A stretch of DNA of 64,000 bases from Combretum micranthum (GCA_024138025.1 JAMXBD010003399.1:58180-122179); one strand, 5' to 3'. Counted from the stretch's first letter, positions 44,008 to 57,830 are shown. Program-made: numbers and translations. The notes: a model not told the origin generated them from the letters alone.

Positions 44008-47000
44008 CAAGGTTGTCAAACCCTGATCGGGATTTGACCCGGATATGCTGGGGGGTTAGGGGTTAAGGGGTCGAACCGGGTCAACCGGGGTTGAACTGAG
44101 GTCGATGAAAAATGAATTTTTATGTTAAATCCCAACCATTACAAAGTAAATAAATGAAATTCACCCTGTCAAATCCATTATTAAAGTAAAATCACATTGT
44201 TTACATATCAAAAAAAAAAACAAAATAATATAAACTAAGATATTAATTTAACTTTCAATGAATGTCATCCCAATCTTCATTTGATTCAACGGTATGCATT
44301 AAGTTAGCGCGGTCTTCAATTGCATCCAAATCAACCTCTTCATTAATCTCTGTATCATCTGGGAGAAAAGGGAAAAGAAAAAAGAAAAGAAGAATACTAA
44401 GTCTTAGGAAAAAAATATTCAATGAACATATACAGAATTAATAATTTAGAAATAGATGACTAACCTTTAGTCAAACGATCAATTGTTGCCGGGGTGGCAT
44501 CATCCTCATAAAGTGCATGTTCGATTATCTCATCAAAATTAAGTTCAGGAGGTGAATCTTCCTCTTCTTCAGTAATCCAAAAAACTGCCTTCTCAATGCA
44601 ATCAAAATCTATTGGATCATAACTTTTCTTCTTATTTTGATGCCTATAAAGAAATAATTAGCAAAGGAAAAAATTTTAAAAATACATAAGGTGAACAATG
44701 ATAAAGTTAAGATAATTTACATACCTATTCTTCAAGCGCAAATTATGGTTCACATAAACAAGATCATTAAGCCTTTGATGCTCTAATCTATTTCTTTTTT
44801 TTTTTTTGTGGATACGCTCAAAGAAACTCCAATTACGTTCACGTCCAGAAGCAGAAGCAATTTGACTTAGTATTCAAATAGCAATATTTTGCAACGTAGG
44901 AGCACTATGACCAAAAAACCTCCACCAATCATCTACAATTCAATAAAGCAAGTCAAACAATTGTGAAAAATAAACATTAACACCAATTTTGATTCTAGTA
45001 TTCATGGTCACTTACCTGGTTGCAATGTTTTGACAGATTTGATGGCTATTTCCGACCAAAACTCTCTCTTCTTCAAGATACAATTTCATATCTTTGATTA
45101 CAGCTATGCTATCACCACAAATACTTTTTTTCTCAAGCACATCATATAAGCCTTGCATAACTTCTGCAGTTTCTTCAAATGTATCATCATACATGAAGGC
45201 TGGATTCAAGAAATAAGCTGAAGCATGTAGACCACGACGAAAATGCTTGTCCTACCTCTGATCAACAATTTTGATATAAGGACTATACAATTTTTGTCTA
45301 TTTTTAAAAACAGATATAATCCTCTTACAAATCCTAGAAAATCCTTTATAAACAGTAGAAAGAGAAGGCTTTTTATCAGCATCCACAATACGCAAGAGCT
45401 TTATAATCGGAGTTGTGACTTTCACCATGAGAAAACAATCTTTCAAAAATGATGTGTCTAATACAATAGCAGTAAAAGCTTTTCCAGCAGCACATTTTGA
45501 AAGCCTATGACATGTGAAATGTGTACTTGTTGCTAAAGCTTGCAAGTCATGCTTATGTTCAAAGATACTTTTCAAAGTAATAAAAGTAGTGGCAAATCGA
45601 GTTACTGCAGGACGAACAATTTCTTTCCAACTCTTTCTTTTTCTCAACCAAGACAACAAGTGAATATGGTTATTATAATTATAGTTACCTTAGAAGCACA
45701 CTTTGCAAGCTCATCTACATGATCCATCTTGCCAATGTCTTTCAACATCAAATTCAAGCAATGTGTTGCACAAAGAGACCAATATATATGATCATACCTC
45801 TCTTGCAACAACCTCCCAGCTGCAACATAATTGCTCGCAATGTCAGTCACAATATGCACCACATTAGAAGGCCCAACCCACTCAACTATTTCTGAAAACA
45901 TATTGCATAAATTATTAGCATCCTTTACAATGTCAGATGCATCAATGGATTTAACAAACATCATCCTAGTAGGACAGTACACTAGAAAATTAATGAGGGT
46001 TCTTTGCCTTTGATCAGTCAAACCATCAGCCATTATTGTACATCCTGATTTAGCCCAATTGCTTCGTATGAATCAATCAGCAATTGACACTCCTTTTTAC
46101 AATCTCCGAACAACTGAATACGCATGGCATGATAAGATGGTCCCTTATATCCAGTACGCATTGCTGCAATAGCATCTACTGCAGGTTGAAAATAAGGTGA
46201 CTTCAAAGCATTAAAAGGTATGCATGCATAAAAAACCATCTAGCTAATGCATGTGTGCTCTTTGAACTGCTTGTTTACCAGCTAGTACACTCTTTATACC
46301 TGGTTGAAACAATGGAGGGGTGTTCTTAGTGACATATTTCTTTACTCCAACCTTTTTTTTTTTGTTTTGGTTGCATTGGCAAAATTTGTAACTCTTCCAC
46401 TTCAACCTCAGCTTCATCATCTTCAAATTGAGTATATTGAACTTCATCAGAGTCTTGATCCTTATGTTTGACAGATTTGAAATATGCCAACATTTTTTGT
46501 TGAATCTCACTTGGTACTTTCTTGCAAGATGCAATATTGCCTCGATCCCTGTCAAATGATATTTCATCCTATTGATTCCTCCACCTTGATATCTAGATCC
46601 ACAATAAAGGTACGTGAATACCATCTTTCTTTCTCATTAGTAGATGAGCTAAAATGCTCCTAAGTAGGATCATTCTTTGTAAGAACTAAAGAAGACGATT
46701 GACTACTCGTCATGTCTCTTCTCTTTCTCTTCTTCTTTTTCAATAACCTATATTTTTGTTGAAAAAAAGAGCATTTATGATTAGTTGAATTAGATGAAAT
46801 ACATCAACCTGTGAATTTCTTTTTCATGATATTCAATGAAATTGTGCAGCTTACAAACATCTTTAAATAAATCAAGCTTACAAACATCCTTTATCATACA
46901 ACACAAATAACTAAAACGAATCTTTACAGGGTTGGCAGTTTCCGACACAACACAAATAAAATAACAAAACTCTAACCGATTATCCAAATTGCAAAACAGA

Positions 47001-48172
47001 ACCAAAGACTAACACAATGCCATTACTAGTCAGATACGAACTAACACGATTACGGATTACCAATGAACTGATTTATATAAAATATGTCAAATCTAGCATT
47101 ATATTCAAAAATAAAGGCAAAGATTATCCAAAGGTATGATTGCAATTGCAACAATTCAACTGACTCAATTTATTCGATTTCCCCTATTAGTAAGAAGCAA
47201 CGTATTTCCAGCATAGATTCAAAAATCAAATAAGATTGAGTTTATATATTTTCTACATTGATGAGAATTCAACATGGAATTAAATCCCCACACGGCATTT
47301 GATCTCTTGAACAAATAAAGACAATAACAAGACTAATACACAGTTAAAACAAGCGTTCTCATCGACAGTACAAACACACATCGTAACATATTCAATTCTC
47401 CCAAATACTGGATGTAATTTTAGTAAAAGATGAAAAATTACATATTGATAGAGAAATTAGTGATTTGGGGGGATATTTACCAAATTGGGAGAAGATGAAT
47501 AGTAGAAAAAAAAAAAGAGAAACCAGCGGAGACAGCTGCGATTGTCCCAATGTGAAGCAAAACAAAAACTAAGTTACTATATGAACAAGCATTAAGTTAA
47601 TTTCTAGTACAAACAAGGAGAAAACAGCAAGCTTACAAGCATAAAGTTACAAACTTAAAAAAAAAAAAAAAAAAGAACAGAACCGCTACCGTACTGCAAC
47701 TCTCCGTCGTGCTCTTCCTTCAAGTCTGCAGCTCGTTTGGATTTTGATTTTAGAGAGTGGTGTTAGCGTGTTGCAAAGGCAAAGGGCAACAGATCTGGTT
47801 TTCGATTCACTACTCTGGCCTCTGCTGTAAGTGGTTCACTGAGCTTCTAGATGATGGATCTGGTTTTGCACTTTGCTTTTGTGTTTTTAATTTTTGTCCT
47901 TTACTCCTTTTGCTTTTAGACTTTGGGCAGTCACAAGTTGTGACTCACAGAACCGTACTGTAGTCAGACTAGTCTAGGCGCAAGAAAGGCTAAAAACGTC
48001 GGGCTTTTTTTTTTTTAATATGTAGCAATTGGACCTGTTAGAATGGTCGAACCCACCAGGTCGACCGGTTCTCCTAAAAAACGAGTCAAATAAGAGACCC
48101 GACCCTCCCCCACCTCCGGTTCCAGTCGAACCGGTTCGAACTAGCATGTCCGGTCCGGTTCCGACTACCTTG
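44008..48172 (-). mobile_element. hAT-2: 4.2-kb hAT transposon inside R LTR copy 3
   Basis: Inverted ends are CAAGGTTGTCAAACCC and (reverse complement of the right end) CAAGGTAGTCGGAACC. The 8-bp duplications are GTTCACAA (44000-44007) and GTTTACAA (48173-48180), 7 of 8 matching. Subterminal GGTCGAACCGG and GACCCG words occur at both ends. The transposase gene lies on the minus strand (44255-46712). Confidence 0.93.
44255..46712 (-). pseudogene. hAT-2 transposase (BED finger, DUF659, hAT C-terminal)
   Basis: The enzyme cuts and rejoins hAT ends. It starts near 46712 (MTSSQSSSLVLTKNDPT). A BED-like finger (YLYCGSRYQGGGINRMKYH) follows after a frame change. The DUF659 part has YHAMRIQLFGDCKKEC, MADGLTDQRQRTLINFLVYC, FVKSIDASDIVKDANNL and NVVHIVTDIASNYVAAGRLL. 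Then THCLNLMLKDIGKMDHVDEL, FITLKSIFEHKHDLQALATS and the C-terminal region with AEVMQGLYDVLEKKSICGDS. The acidic tail ends NEDWDDIH before TGA at 44255-44257. Intron-like gaps are seen (about 44361-44465 with acceptor TCTCCCAG, and 44646-44724). The usual GWTDQ Trp is Leu, and stops and frame changes interrupt it, so probably inactive. Confidence 0.88.
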
Positions 48173-50740
48173 GTTTACAAAGTATGATTTTTCCAAACTT
48201 CACTTTACTCAAAAATCCTTAAGCAAAATACATGGATATGTATGTATATATATATATATATATATAGCGGAAAAATCCTTTGAACATATATAGGCACTCA
48301 TATTGTATGCATGATTTTTGTAGTGTTGTCTCAATATTGATATTTTATAAACAATTTGTCTTTAGCAGTTTTAAAAGATAAAACTTTTGAAAATTTCTCC
48401 TTTTTAAATTGTTAGAAGGAAAACAAAAATATATTTGAGTTGTTATGAGTGAGTGTTTTTCCTATTATAATTTTATTTCCTATCTTTTCAAAAGTAAATT
48501 AATTTTCAAAAATTTGGTTCTTTAAGTTATCTACTAACTTTATTTCTAGTACTTGAAAAAAAGCTTTTCAAGATATTCCTTAAGTTTTTGGTGTGGTCAA
48601 ATATGTATGTTTTTCTCTCATTTTTATATCCTTTTTCTTCTTTAGAAAATAAGTTTACCTTTAAACTTTACTTGCTTGGCAAATTTTATTTTTCTAAGTT
48701 AGTTTCTAAAATAGTGAGTTGATTTTACCTTGATTTGAAAAACTTGTTTCATCCTTAATACTTGTCAAGTGATAGATTCCTTTAGAAAATTTTATAAGAA
48801 AAGCTTTCTTAATAAAGAATTGTTAACATTAGAACTTAGCAAAAATTCCATTTTAATTTTGAAAAGAGAATAACAATATAAAATTAAGTTTTGAAGGAAC
48901 TTTCTTAATATGTGATTTTTAAAGTCTATAATGAATCTATTTAAGTCTTATAAAAGATATGATTGAGTTAAAATCTTAAGTTCAAGGCTAAAAATTCTAT
49001 CTTTATGGAGTATTTAGTTCGATTTATAAAAGAAATGAGTTCCTTTCATTTGAATAAATCTTGGACACTAATACTTTAAAACTTATGATTAACTTACTTA
49101 AGCTTTTGAAAAGAATTTATTAAAAAACAATATTTAGACTTCTTGTTGAGAACTCCTTTGTTGAGAAATTTAGTTCATTTTTCCTTGTTTAAGAAAGAAC
49201 CATTTTTATTTTTACTTAAGACAACAACATTATAATCATGCATGAATATGATTATGTAGCAATGAAAAAGTAAGAATAATACATAATAAGATAGAAAGAA
49301 ACACTAATAAGTAAATAAACATAATAAAATAGTCAAGCATTGGAAACCTTAGCTTTATCAAGGTATCATAATCATGTATTAGGAGCCTTAGCTTCATCAA
49401 GGCAACCCGGGACTAAGAATAGACTAGTCCCAAAAGAAAGAAAAGAAAGAAAAGAAAAGAAAAGAAAAGAAAGAAAATTGTTTTGACTTGATATAGATAA
49501 GTCTAAGACTAAAAAGACTAGTCTTAATAAATTGCATGAATTAAATAAATAAATTATAAAGCATGGAAATAAATAAATAACAAGTGAGCTTATATGCTCT
49601 AAAGAAAATATATATATATATATATAATATACATAATACTATATATAAATTAGATTAGAGCAAAAATAATAATAACAATAATAATAACAATAATAACAAC
49701 AACATAATAACATAATGTAAAATAGGAACATGAACAAAAACAAAACATGAACATATTATTGCTTCTTTAACTCTCATGAGTCTAAGAAACATACACTAAG
49801 TTTATGCTAAGTTATATGAACATGATAAAGAATATATATAGGATTTTCACCTAAGGTTTAATGGAAGATTTGAAAAGAGATGAATGGGTAATGTGTTTTT
49901 GTTACTTTTCTTGAAGAGTAGAAATTGGTAGAGAGTGTTTTGAGAGAGATGGTTGGAGAGAGGTTTTGAGAGGAAATCTTGATAGAGTTCTGTTATGTAG
50001 AATGAATGTGTGAAAGAATGAAGGAGGAATGGGGTATTTATAGAATTTTTGGAGTGAATTTTTGATGTGATAAAATAATTGAAAAAAAAATAAATGAGAG
50101 AAGAGAGAGAAATTGCACTGGCCTTAGAGGGAAAAGAGAGAGAGTGAGTTGATTTTGTTTGTATTTTGTAAGAAAATAATTAATATGTAAGATATGATTT
50201 GATATAAGATGTATTGGAAATGTAAAAGTGTAAAAAAATAAGTATGTAGGTAGTAAGAAATAGGTGTAAGAAAAAGTAGAGATAGTGAAATAGAAATGAA
50301 TCATAGGAATAGTACTATGAATAGTAGACTAGACATATAAAATACCGATAGTAATAAAAATACACATAAACGAGCTATATCTGTTATTTTTAGTTACCGA
50401 AAAATTGTGAAAACGATATTTTTGAAATTTAATTACGAGTCTTTTGGTGTTATTGGAATATTTTTATTATTCCGAGCTCCGGGACACGCTTTTCGAGGAC
50501 TGATCCCGTTTGAGTCCGAAGGACACTCGAAATTCATGAATATGATATTTTTATATTACCTTATATTATTACGAACTCTTATAAGCCATTAACTCAATTT
50601 CATTTTCTAGGGTTTGAGAACGCGAGATTGCCGGATTTGAAATTGTTGATTGTCTTGATCTTTGTTGACTTTTGAAACTCCGGTTTGACTAGGGTTAGGG
50701 TTTAATCCAACTTTATCTAGAAATTGAGGGGTTTATATCA

Positions 50741-52620
50741 GGAATCGGATAGGTGGTCCTTCTCATGTTGAGTTTTCGAATCGAACGATTATTCAACTTT
50801 CTATTTTTATTTTTGAAGATTCTCTTATGAAACCCGTGATCGAAATTGCTTAAGTTTCGGCTTCAACTTGGGTCAGACTTTAGGGTTTCGATTCGGTATT
50901 TCAAAACCATTCTCGAAAAATTCGAGGGTTTATAATATATATATATATATATATATTCCCAGTCTCTCTCAATTTGCAAATTAATGGTTAAAATTATCTA
51001 AATTTTAAAATGTTTTTTATGATCATCTTCTTATTTATCATCCCACCATTAATTACAAGTGACAATATTTATGAGAGAATAAATTTATAAAAATGGAGAA
51101 AAAAGGAAAGGAAAAATGCCAAGTTAGATATTTGAATTTTACACAAAAATTTAATTTAGTATATCAATTTCGAAGTGATCAATTTAACATCAAATCAAAG
51201 TTTTTATAGTTGTTTTTCATAACTCATTAATATTGTTTACCTTGTCTTTATATGTGGAGGAAGCAGCCTATTAGTGCTAGATTGTGTAAGAAGGCACAAT
51301 AAAAGTTCAATGATATAATATCTATTCTACATCTATAACTACAACAAATTTTCTTAAGGTGGTAGCTAAAATAATTATAAAAAGTTTGATTGGATATTAA
51401 ATTGACTACTTTAAAGTTTAATACTAAATTGAATTTTGATGTAAAGTTAAGTTGCCAAATTTATCATTTATAAAAAAAAAAAAAAGGAAAAAGAAAAATG
51501 CTAGGAATGAGATGTGATACAGATTATTTAATAACAAGCAAGGATGGTGCGGCAATAAGTCCTTGAAATCAAGAACTCATCCCGATATACGTGGATAAGT
51601 TGATTAGCACCATTCTCTATTAGATCAGCTTATTCATCAGTCATCACTCTTCTCCCTGTTCACGTTCTTGGATATGTGCCATTTTTATGCAGCCTGAGAC
51701 CATAGTCTTTCTGATAATAATTACATAGAAAAAGCTGGAAATTTCTTTTGAAACATGACAGGAAGCTTCGTACAGCGTTAACCTTTTTACATCACAAAGA
51801 AGATATTTTTTCGAAGAGTTAGATGATGATTTACATAATTATAATCTGCAATCAAATTAATTTTAAACTTAAAATTTTTCATTTATATATATTTTTAATA
51901 AACAATTTATTAAAAAATATTTGAAAAAAACATCTATCTCTATCGGATGCCAAACAAATCCTAGAACTTCACATAATTAATTTTAAACTTAAAATTTTAA
52001 ATTGGCTCAACAGCCAACATATACACTTAATTGAATTTCCACTTATCAAATATATTACTTTTATAAAATGAAGTGGCAAACACTCAATAATTAAAGGGTA
52101 TAATTAGAGATTAATTAGTAATTTGACATGTAAACATAAGTTTTTTTTTTTCTTTAGCTGAGCACAACTTAATATAATTGGCAGGAGAGAAGAAAATTAA
52201 ACCGATCATTTCGTAATTTTTCTTCTTTGTGTCCTAGTTAGCAGGCATTTTCCAGGCAAAAGAGGCAATATACTCCCCTCTTCTTCTCATCACTATTATC
52301 CAAATTTTTATTAGCGTGTTGATATCATTAGATTACAGGTATCTTGATAAACAAAACCTCGATTAACTACAACATTTTTTTTCCCTTACATCATATTTTA
52401 TTATATTAGTCAAGTCAACGGAGATTTAAATAAAAAGTGAATGGTATGTTTTATAAAGTCAATGGAGGAATTAGAATCCACTGTCTATATGGCTTAATCC
52501 ACTCTGGCGTTGAAGATACCTCTCACGTTTCAAAAGTCAGACGATGACATTTGCTCCATTGCAGCCGATGGAATTGCAAGAGATGGTGAGGACTGACTTC
52601 GGTCTAATCTTTTTTGCTTG
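50741..52620. other. Noncoding stretch with a microsatellite and MITE-like debris
   Basis: An (AT)n run lies at 50936-50957. Between about 51115 and 51470 inverted words (AAATTTAATTTAGTATATCA, TTAATACTAAATTGAATTTT) suggest a fold-back element of the GATACNTAAACTTT kind. At 52540-52590 a short plus frame (MTFAPLQPMELQEM) precedes a GTGAGG donor-like word but lacks other support. Confidence 0.4.
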
Positions 52621-53019
52621 ATCTACGACAATTAGGGTCTGTTTGATAGGAAATAAATATACATATGATTAATAGATAATACATAGATAATTTTACTCAT
52701 AAAAAGACTAAATAGGCCAAATATAAATGATAAAGAGTTACAGATACAAATAAAAAACAAATCATCTAAATATTCAATTTTTTTTCCTTCCTTGTAACGC
52801 AAAGTGGAATTGAGATTAGTATTAATATCATTATGCTATAAAATTATTAACAAACAATTGCTTTGTTTTTCTTTTTCATATTATATAAATAATATTATTT
52901 AGATATATGGTTATATAAAAATAAATCAATCTTTTGTTAATTTATTGAAGTATGAACTCATCTATTGCTTGTGATATATTTATAAAACAAAAATTTTCCA
53001 TGTTGGAGAGTAGACATCG

Positions 53020-53760
53020 TCACGAGTTCATAATCGAACCAAATCGGGACCAGAATTGTCGGTTTCGGATCTTGAAATTGCCGAATCAGAACTGAAATCG
53101 AATCTGTCTTCCACAGTTTCAGTCTGGTTCCATGGAACCATTGGTTCTCTGTTTGTCTTTTTTAAAAAAATGAAAATAAAAAAATTTAATTTTTAATAAA
53201 ATAAAATTTAAAGTCAAAATGATTATTGGATCTAAACATATTAAATTATTTAACCAAAATTTTTAAAAATTTATTTAGAATGCACATTTATATGTATACA
53301 AACACATTCGATATCAATTATAGTTAGTATTATGATATTATAAAATATTCTAGAAGATAAAAGAAAATTACAATGTAAAAAATAGTCTCATATTATTAAG
53401 AAAATGAATTTTGCTTTTAGAAGAAGTTTATTTAAACTAATTATATATCATTTTAAGTTATGTTTATTTGTATTGTTAATAATAATATTGTATTGTGAAT
53501 AAGTAATAAATTTTACTGTTTATATGAAATAATTTAAATATTAATAATTATATATTTAATATAATTTTCTATTTTTCTTTTTTTTAATGGAACCGTTGGT
53601 TCCATCGGTTCTACATCAAAGAACCGCCTACGAACCGAGAAACCCACGATCCATAGCTGGTTTTGGAACCAACCAACTGGTTCTGTTCTAGTTCTAGCAC
53701 CGCCGGTGATGGTTTCAGTTCGATTCTCGATTTGGAACCAAACCATGCCATGTTTATTAG
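53020..53760. mobile_element. GGTTC-rich MITE-like element, copy 1
   Basis: The ends are rich in words such as CGAACCAAATCGGGACCAG and CTCGATTTGGAACCAAACCA, arranged inversely around an AT-rich core, with internal TGGAACCGTTGGTTCCA. Resembles common hAT-type MITEs of plants. The target duplication was not resolved. Confidence 0.5.
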
Positions 53761-53913
53761 AGAGGATTTAGGTTTATGCATCAATAATTTATATGAGCAC
53801 CACATTAAAGTGGAAAATTGTTATATGGTAGCCTAACTTCTTTAATTGAGATTAATTTGTTTAAAAATAAATTCAAACCACATCATTGTTTCTTCGTATT
53901 GGCATACCTAGAC

Positions 53914-54450
53914 ATGGGCACCGGTTTCGAACTAGAATTGGAACTGCTGATTTTGGTTTCAAAAATGGAGAACTAGAACTGGATCAGAGGAGTCGATTTC
54001 ACCCCAGTTCTTATGGAACTGTCGGTTCCAGTTCTAGAATCGATGAACTGTTGTGATTAAAATTTTTTTTTTGGGAAAAAGATTGAAAATAAATAAATAT
54101 CCTTACACAGTAAAACTTTCATTAACATAAATATTAGAAATGCTTTAACATTAAATGAAAAAAAAAAGTGAAATAAATGTTTCATTATGTGTGCAACACA
54201 AATAGTTTTATTACAAATATTATGTCATAAATGTTCAAGTTTAATTCGAATCCATTTTCTAGTTCTATGTATATTGCTTTTTTTTTTTCCTTTCTTTTTT
54301 TAGGAACCATGGTGGAACTGCGGTTTCATCAGTTCATGACCATCAAACTAGCTAGGAATTGGTGGAATTGGCGGTTCCACCCCGATTCTAGAATTGAATG
54401 GGCCATTTCGTTTTGATTCTCGATTCAGAACCAAACCGAACCATGCCCAT
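53914..54450. mobile_element. GGTTC-rich MITE-like element, copy 2
   Basis: ATGGGCACCGGTTTCGAAC at the left and GGTTCGGTTT, TGGGCAT in the reverse complement of the right end (ATGGGCA/TGCCCAT termini). It contains GGAACTGTCGGTTCCAGTTC and GCGGTTCCACC. Related to the copy at 53020. Flanks ACCTAGAC and ATGTATAC match at 5 of 8, so the target duplication is uncertain. Confidence 0.5.
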
Positions 54451-54757
54451 ATGTATACACAATCAGAATGGAGTGTACATATGATGACTTCCGAGCAAAT
54501 AGTTGATCATAGACTTTTAGCTAGAATAAAGTACAAATATGCCTTGTTATATTTATTTCATTTGCATAATGTTAGATCTCGATCTTTGAAATTGTATATG
54601 TAACCCCTAAAAATTTAACAAAAAGTTGCTTTTAAACCTTATGATGGCATCTTTGGAAAAAGAAAAGAAAAAAAAAAAAAAAAAAGCACTTACAACAAAT
54701 GCCACTCCTCTTTACATTGATATTACTAGTACTCCTAGTATACCAACTATAACCAAT

Positions 54758-54850
54758 CACAAGCAGCATGTGACTAATTTGTCATATGTTTATTGTATGA
54801 CTAGTCACAAGTACCATATAACTAATTTGTCATATGTTTATTATATCCAT
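54758..54850. repeat. Tandem duplication, two units of 48 bp
   Basis: Units starting CACAAGCAGCATGTGACTAA (54758) and CACAAGTACCATATAACTAA (54806), both followed by TTTGTCATATGTTTATT. Confidence 0.7.
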
Positions 54851-56456
54851 TTGAATTCTAACTTAAACATGCACAAGTTATAGATAAAGCATTTGCATAA
54901 TTGATATCAACATCTCAGAGGTTTCAATTCCTATAACTCATAAATCTTGATATTACAAGGTTATGAGCTAAACAAACTAAATTCTTTGTTATATTTTCTC
55001 ATCTTAATCAATTGATACCCTATACATATGCTTGTATTATGTTTATGATGTTCACGCTTACCAAATTATCATATCAATATTAGCTTATTCTTTACTAATT
55101 GTTTGCGTAAAAAAAAAAAAAAAGCAACCATATTGAAATAACCTAATAAATAGAAAAAGAAAGTGAATGATTTTACTAAGGGGCAAAAGTGTCATTTAAC
55201 TTCTAAAATCTTTTAATTAATTGTATAAAACTATGAACTAACGTATTTTCCTTCCCGTTTCTTTTCGTACTTGGCAGTTCCTCCATCTCAAACAATAAAA
55301 ACTTCCTTTACGAGTGTAAAATTTCCTTAAGACAATTTTAGACAAGTCACTTTCTTCATAGTGTTGATATTTATTGCTTAGAGAAACTTACTAAAGGAGG
55401 TGTTTTTAGATTTTTAGAACACCTAACACCAAGAATAGGGGTGGAGGTAGCGGATTTCAAAAGGAAGAAGGTGAGATTTGAGTGAGTATTGATTATATTA
55501 TTTGATATTGTAGATGTTTGAGAAATATTTAATGGATTTTGACAAAATTTATGTACATTACAAAAAAACTATAATTTAAGTTGGATGAATCAAGAATAAT
55601 TACCAAGAAAGTCAACTAGTAAGTTTTCCTTGAATCTTATCCTTGTTTGTGTTTTGAATGGAAATTTTGTTTTTAAGGTGTTGGTTTTTGTTTTTGAACA
55701 GTTTTAGTGGATAAGATGGAAGGGTATCACATAAGAATTAATGGATAAAGTACTAAAGGAGATTCAACATTTCTAACATATATCTAGTTTGCACTGGTAA
55801 GCTAGTGCAATGTTAATTTAGGCACAAAATGCCCATGTGGATCAACTGTTGGTGCTTTACAGCTTTGTATCGGTTTGTGGCTAATAACCAATGGATTCTC
55901 CAGCCGATTCTATCATTTAGTTTGTGCATTTTTACCTATTCAAATATAAATAAAAAAAATTATTTTACCAAGCCTCCATGAAAACTATTAGTTAATTTTA
56001 TTAATAGATAACTACAACAACTTAAATTGTTGACATCTCTAAATTAGAAACTCTTACCTAAAGAAAACACCCGAGTGAGATGAATGTCTAATAACTATTA
56101 CTAGATATTTTATAAGAGCTTTGAAAATGTTAATTACATGTTATATCAGGTTCATGTGTCTATAGTTTCACTTCCAACTGAGACAATGTTCCAGGTATGC
56201 TTTTTTATTGATTGTTGCTTAGGACTCCTTAGGGTAGAGCTAAAATTGAATTGACTAGTGTCCAACTTTAGTAGTTGATGTGTTGTGTACGCTTGGCCAT
56301 GGTTAGTGCCTTAGTGATGGTGGAATGGGAGTACTGGTGATGATAATGCAACATAATGATAATTCTTATGTGGCTCTGTCCTTATGTGGAGTTGCACTTT
56401 AAGACGATTTGAGTAAATCTAAGTGATTCATGGGATTATAGATCTTAGGTGGATGC
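54851..56456. other. Noncoding stretch, no gene recognised
   Basis: No domain-bearing frame, no recognisable element ends. Poly(A) at 55110-55124. Confidence 0.4.
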
Positions 56457-56459
56457 TAA

Positions 56460-56858
56460 TGTCATGTTTGATATGCGGGAATGAACCCTAAATAGAATTG
56501 TGATTCCAGATTCCATTCCCATTCCTACATTTAGTTCAATTTTTAAAAGCCAAAATCACGATTCCTGATAATCTAGTATTCTAGCTTTGAGGAGGAATTC
56601 GATTATGCTCTTAAAAAGGCAGAATCATGATTCTATTCCTTCCTCATAAATAATTAATGTTAAATAACCTTTTATCATCTTTTTTTATTTATTACTCACA
56701 TTAATTATTAGGGATGTTTTTAATAAATAACATGTGAATTTCATTCCATTCCAAGATGTATCCAAATAAAGGAATAGATTTATCATTCGACCTTCCATTT
56801 CATTTCTCTCATTCCAATCTACTTAATTTCGAACGATTCCCATATACCAAACGTGACA
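56460..56858. mobile_element. Tourist-like (PIF/Harbinger) MITE, 399 bp
   Basis: Inverted ends are TGTCATGTTTGATATGCGGG and (reverse complement of the right end) TGTCACGTTTGGTATATGGG. They are flanked by a 3-bp TAA duplication at 56457-56459 and 56859-56861, the PIF/Harbinger signature. The interior repeats GGAATG/CATTCC and GATTCC words. No transposase. Confidence 0.8.
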
Positions 56859-57454
56859 TAAGGATTACCTAGCATCATTTATTTGTATTACCTAGATACC
56901 GAGCTTTGATTTCATTGCTTGTATAGCTAAGTTAAGGATAATAAATGAATATTTACTACACATTTAACCGTTGAATGCATATGTGATTGACTCAAGTATG
57001 CTCATGAGTATGTGAGTATGGTATTAATGTACTTGATTTCGACTCACTTTTTTTTTTTCTTTTTCAAGCTGAGGTAATGCTATAGTTTTATATTTATTTA
57101 GTTATGAAGCAGTAGTTGATTATGAGGACAATGATAGCACTTTAGATTATCCAACAAATATTTGATTGGTTAGTTTATATGGATTATGTAGACCTATGGA
57201 CTTCATATAGCTATAAATTGTTATTTATGTGTGGTTATGTAAGGACAAGGACCCCATTGGTTTAATTGTTGGTTTATTAGACTTGCTTTGATGAACTCTT
57301 TGAGACATCTAACATTAGTAATATATAAGTTTGTGATTGGTCTTATGTTTATATGTAGAGTTGACTTTTGTCTATTTTCTAACTTAGAGTCAATGTGATA
57401 TATGTGTGTTTGAAGTAATAATGATCATTAATCATAGATTCTAGCAAATATTGT

Positions 57455-57830
57455 GTCTTTGAGTGTTACATATGGATTTGTGGTACACTATAAATGCCTT
57501 AATTTTCAGTGTTAAATATATAATACAAAAGAAAATAATACATGCAAAGTTTTACATAGTATGAAAAAACTATTTTATAATTTGTATAGGTTATTTGCTT
57601 AATAACATAGAATTACAACTTTAATTCTTAAAATAAGTAAAATATTATATTGCGCCTTTGTGTGTCATATATAAAGTTGACATGTGGTGGGCTATAAATG
57701 CTATATTTTAGGCGCATATATACATAATTTTACATTGTATAATAAAAATATTTTATATTATCTACAAGTTATTTGAATAATAACATGAAATTATAATATT
57801 TATTGCTTAAAATAAGCAAAATATGTTGTT
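57455..57830. repeat. Tandem duplication, two diverged units of about 190 bp
   Basis: GTGTCTTTGAGTGTTACATAT .. CACTATAAATGC .. TTTTACAT .. TTATTTG .. ATAACAT .. AAAATAAG in the first unit (57459-57640) recurs in the same order from 57653 with GCGCCTTTGTGTGTCATATA. Confidence 0.6.

Larger units (their letters stand above)
42576..50740 (-). mobile_element. R-family LTR copy 3, split by hAT-2
   Basis: The two pieces, 42576-44007 and 48173-50740, are collinear with the solo LTR at 22204-25746 in reverse: TGTCACGTCCC.. at the 3' LTR end, TACCCTAAACGTGGCAATC, the 43639-43735 exon-like block, AAAATGGCCATAACTTGGTC, GACTAGTCTTA words, GCTTATATGCTCTAAAG, and GTTGACTTTTGAAACTCCGG near the 5' end (TGATATAAACCCC in sense). 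A clear 5-bp duplication was not found; the left edge lies in a GT microsatellite. Confidence 0.85.

Noticed and set aside
52540..52615. Possible first exon starting MTFAPLQPMELQEM followed by GTGAGG
   Set aside because: Too short, no downstream exon or family likeness.
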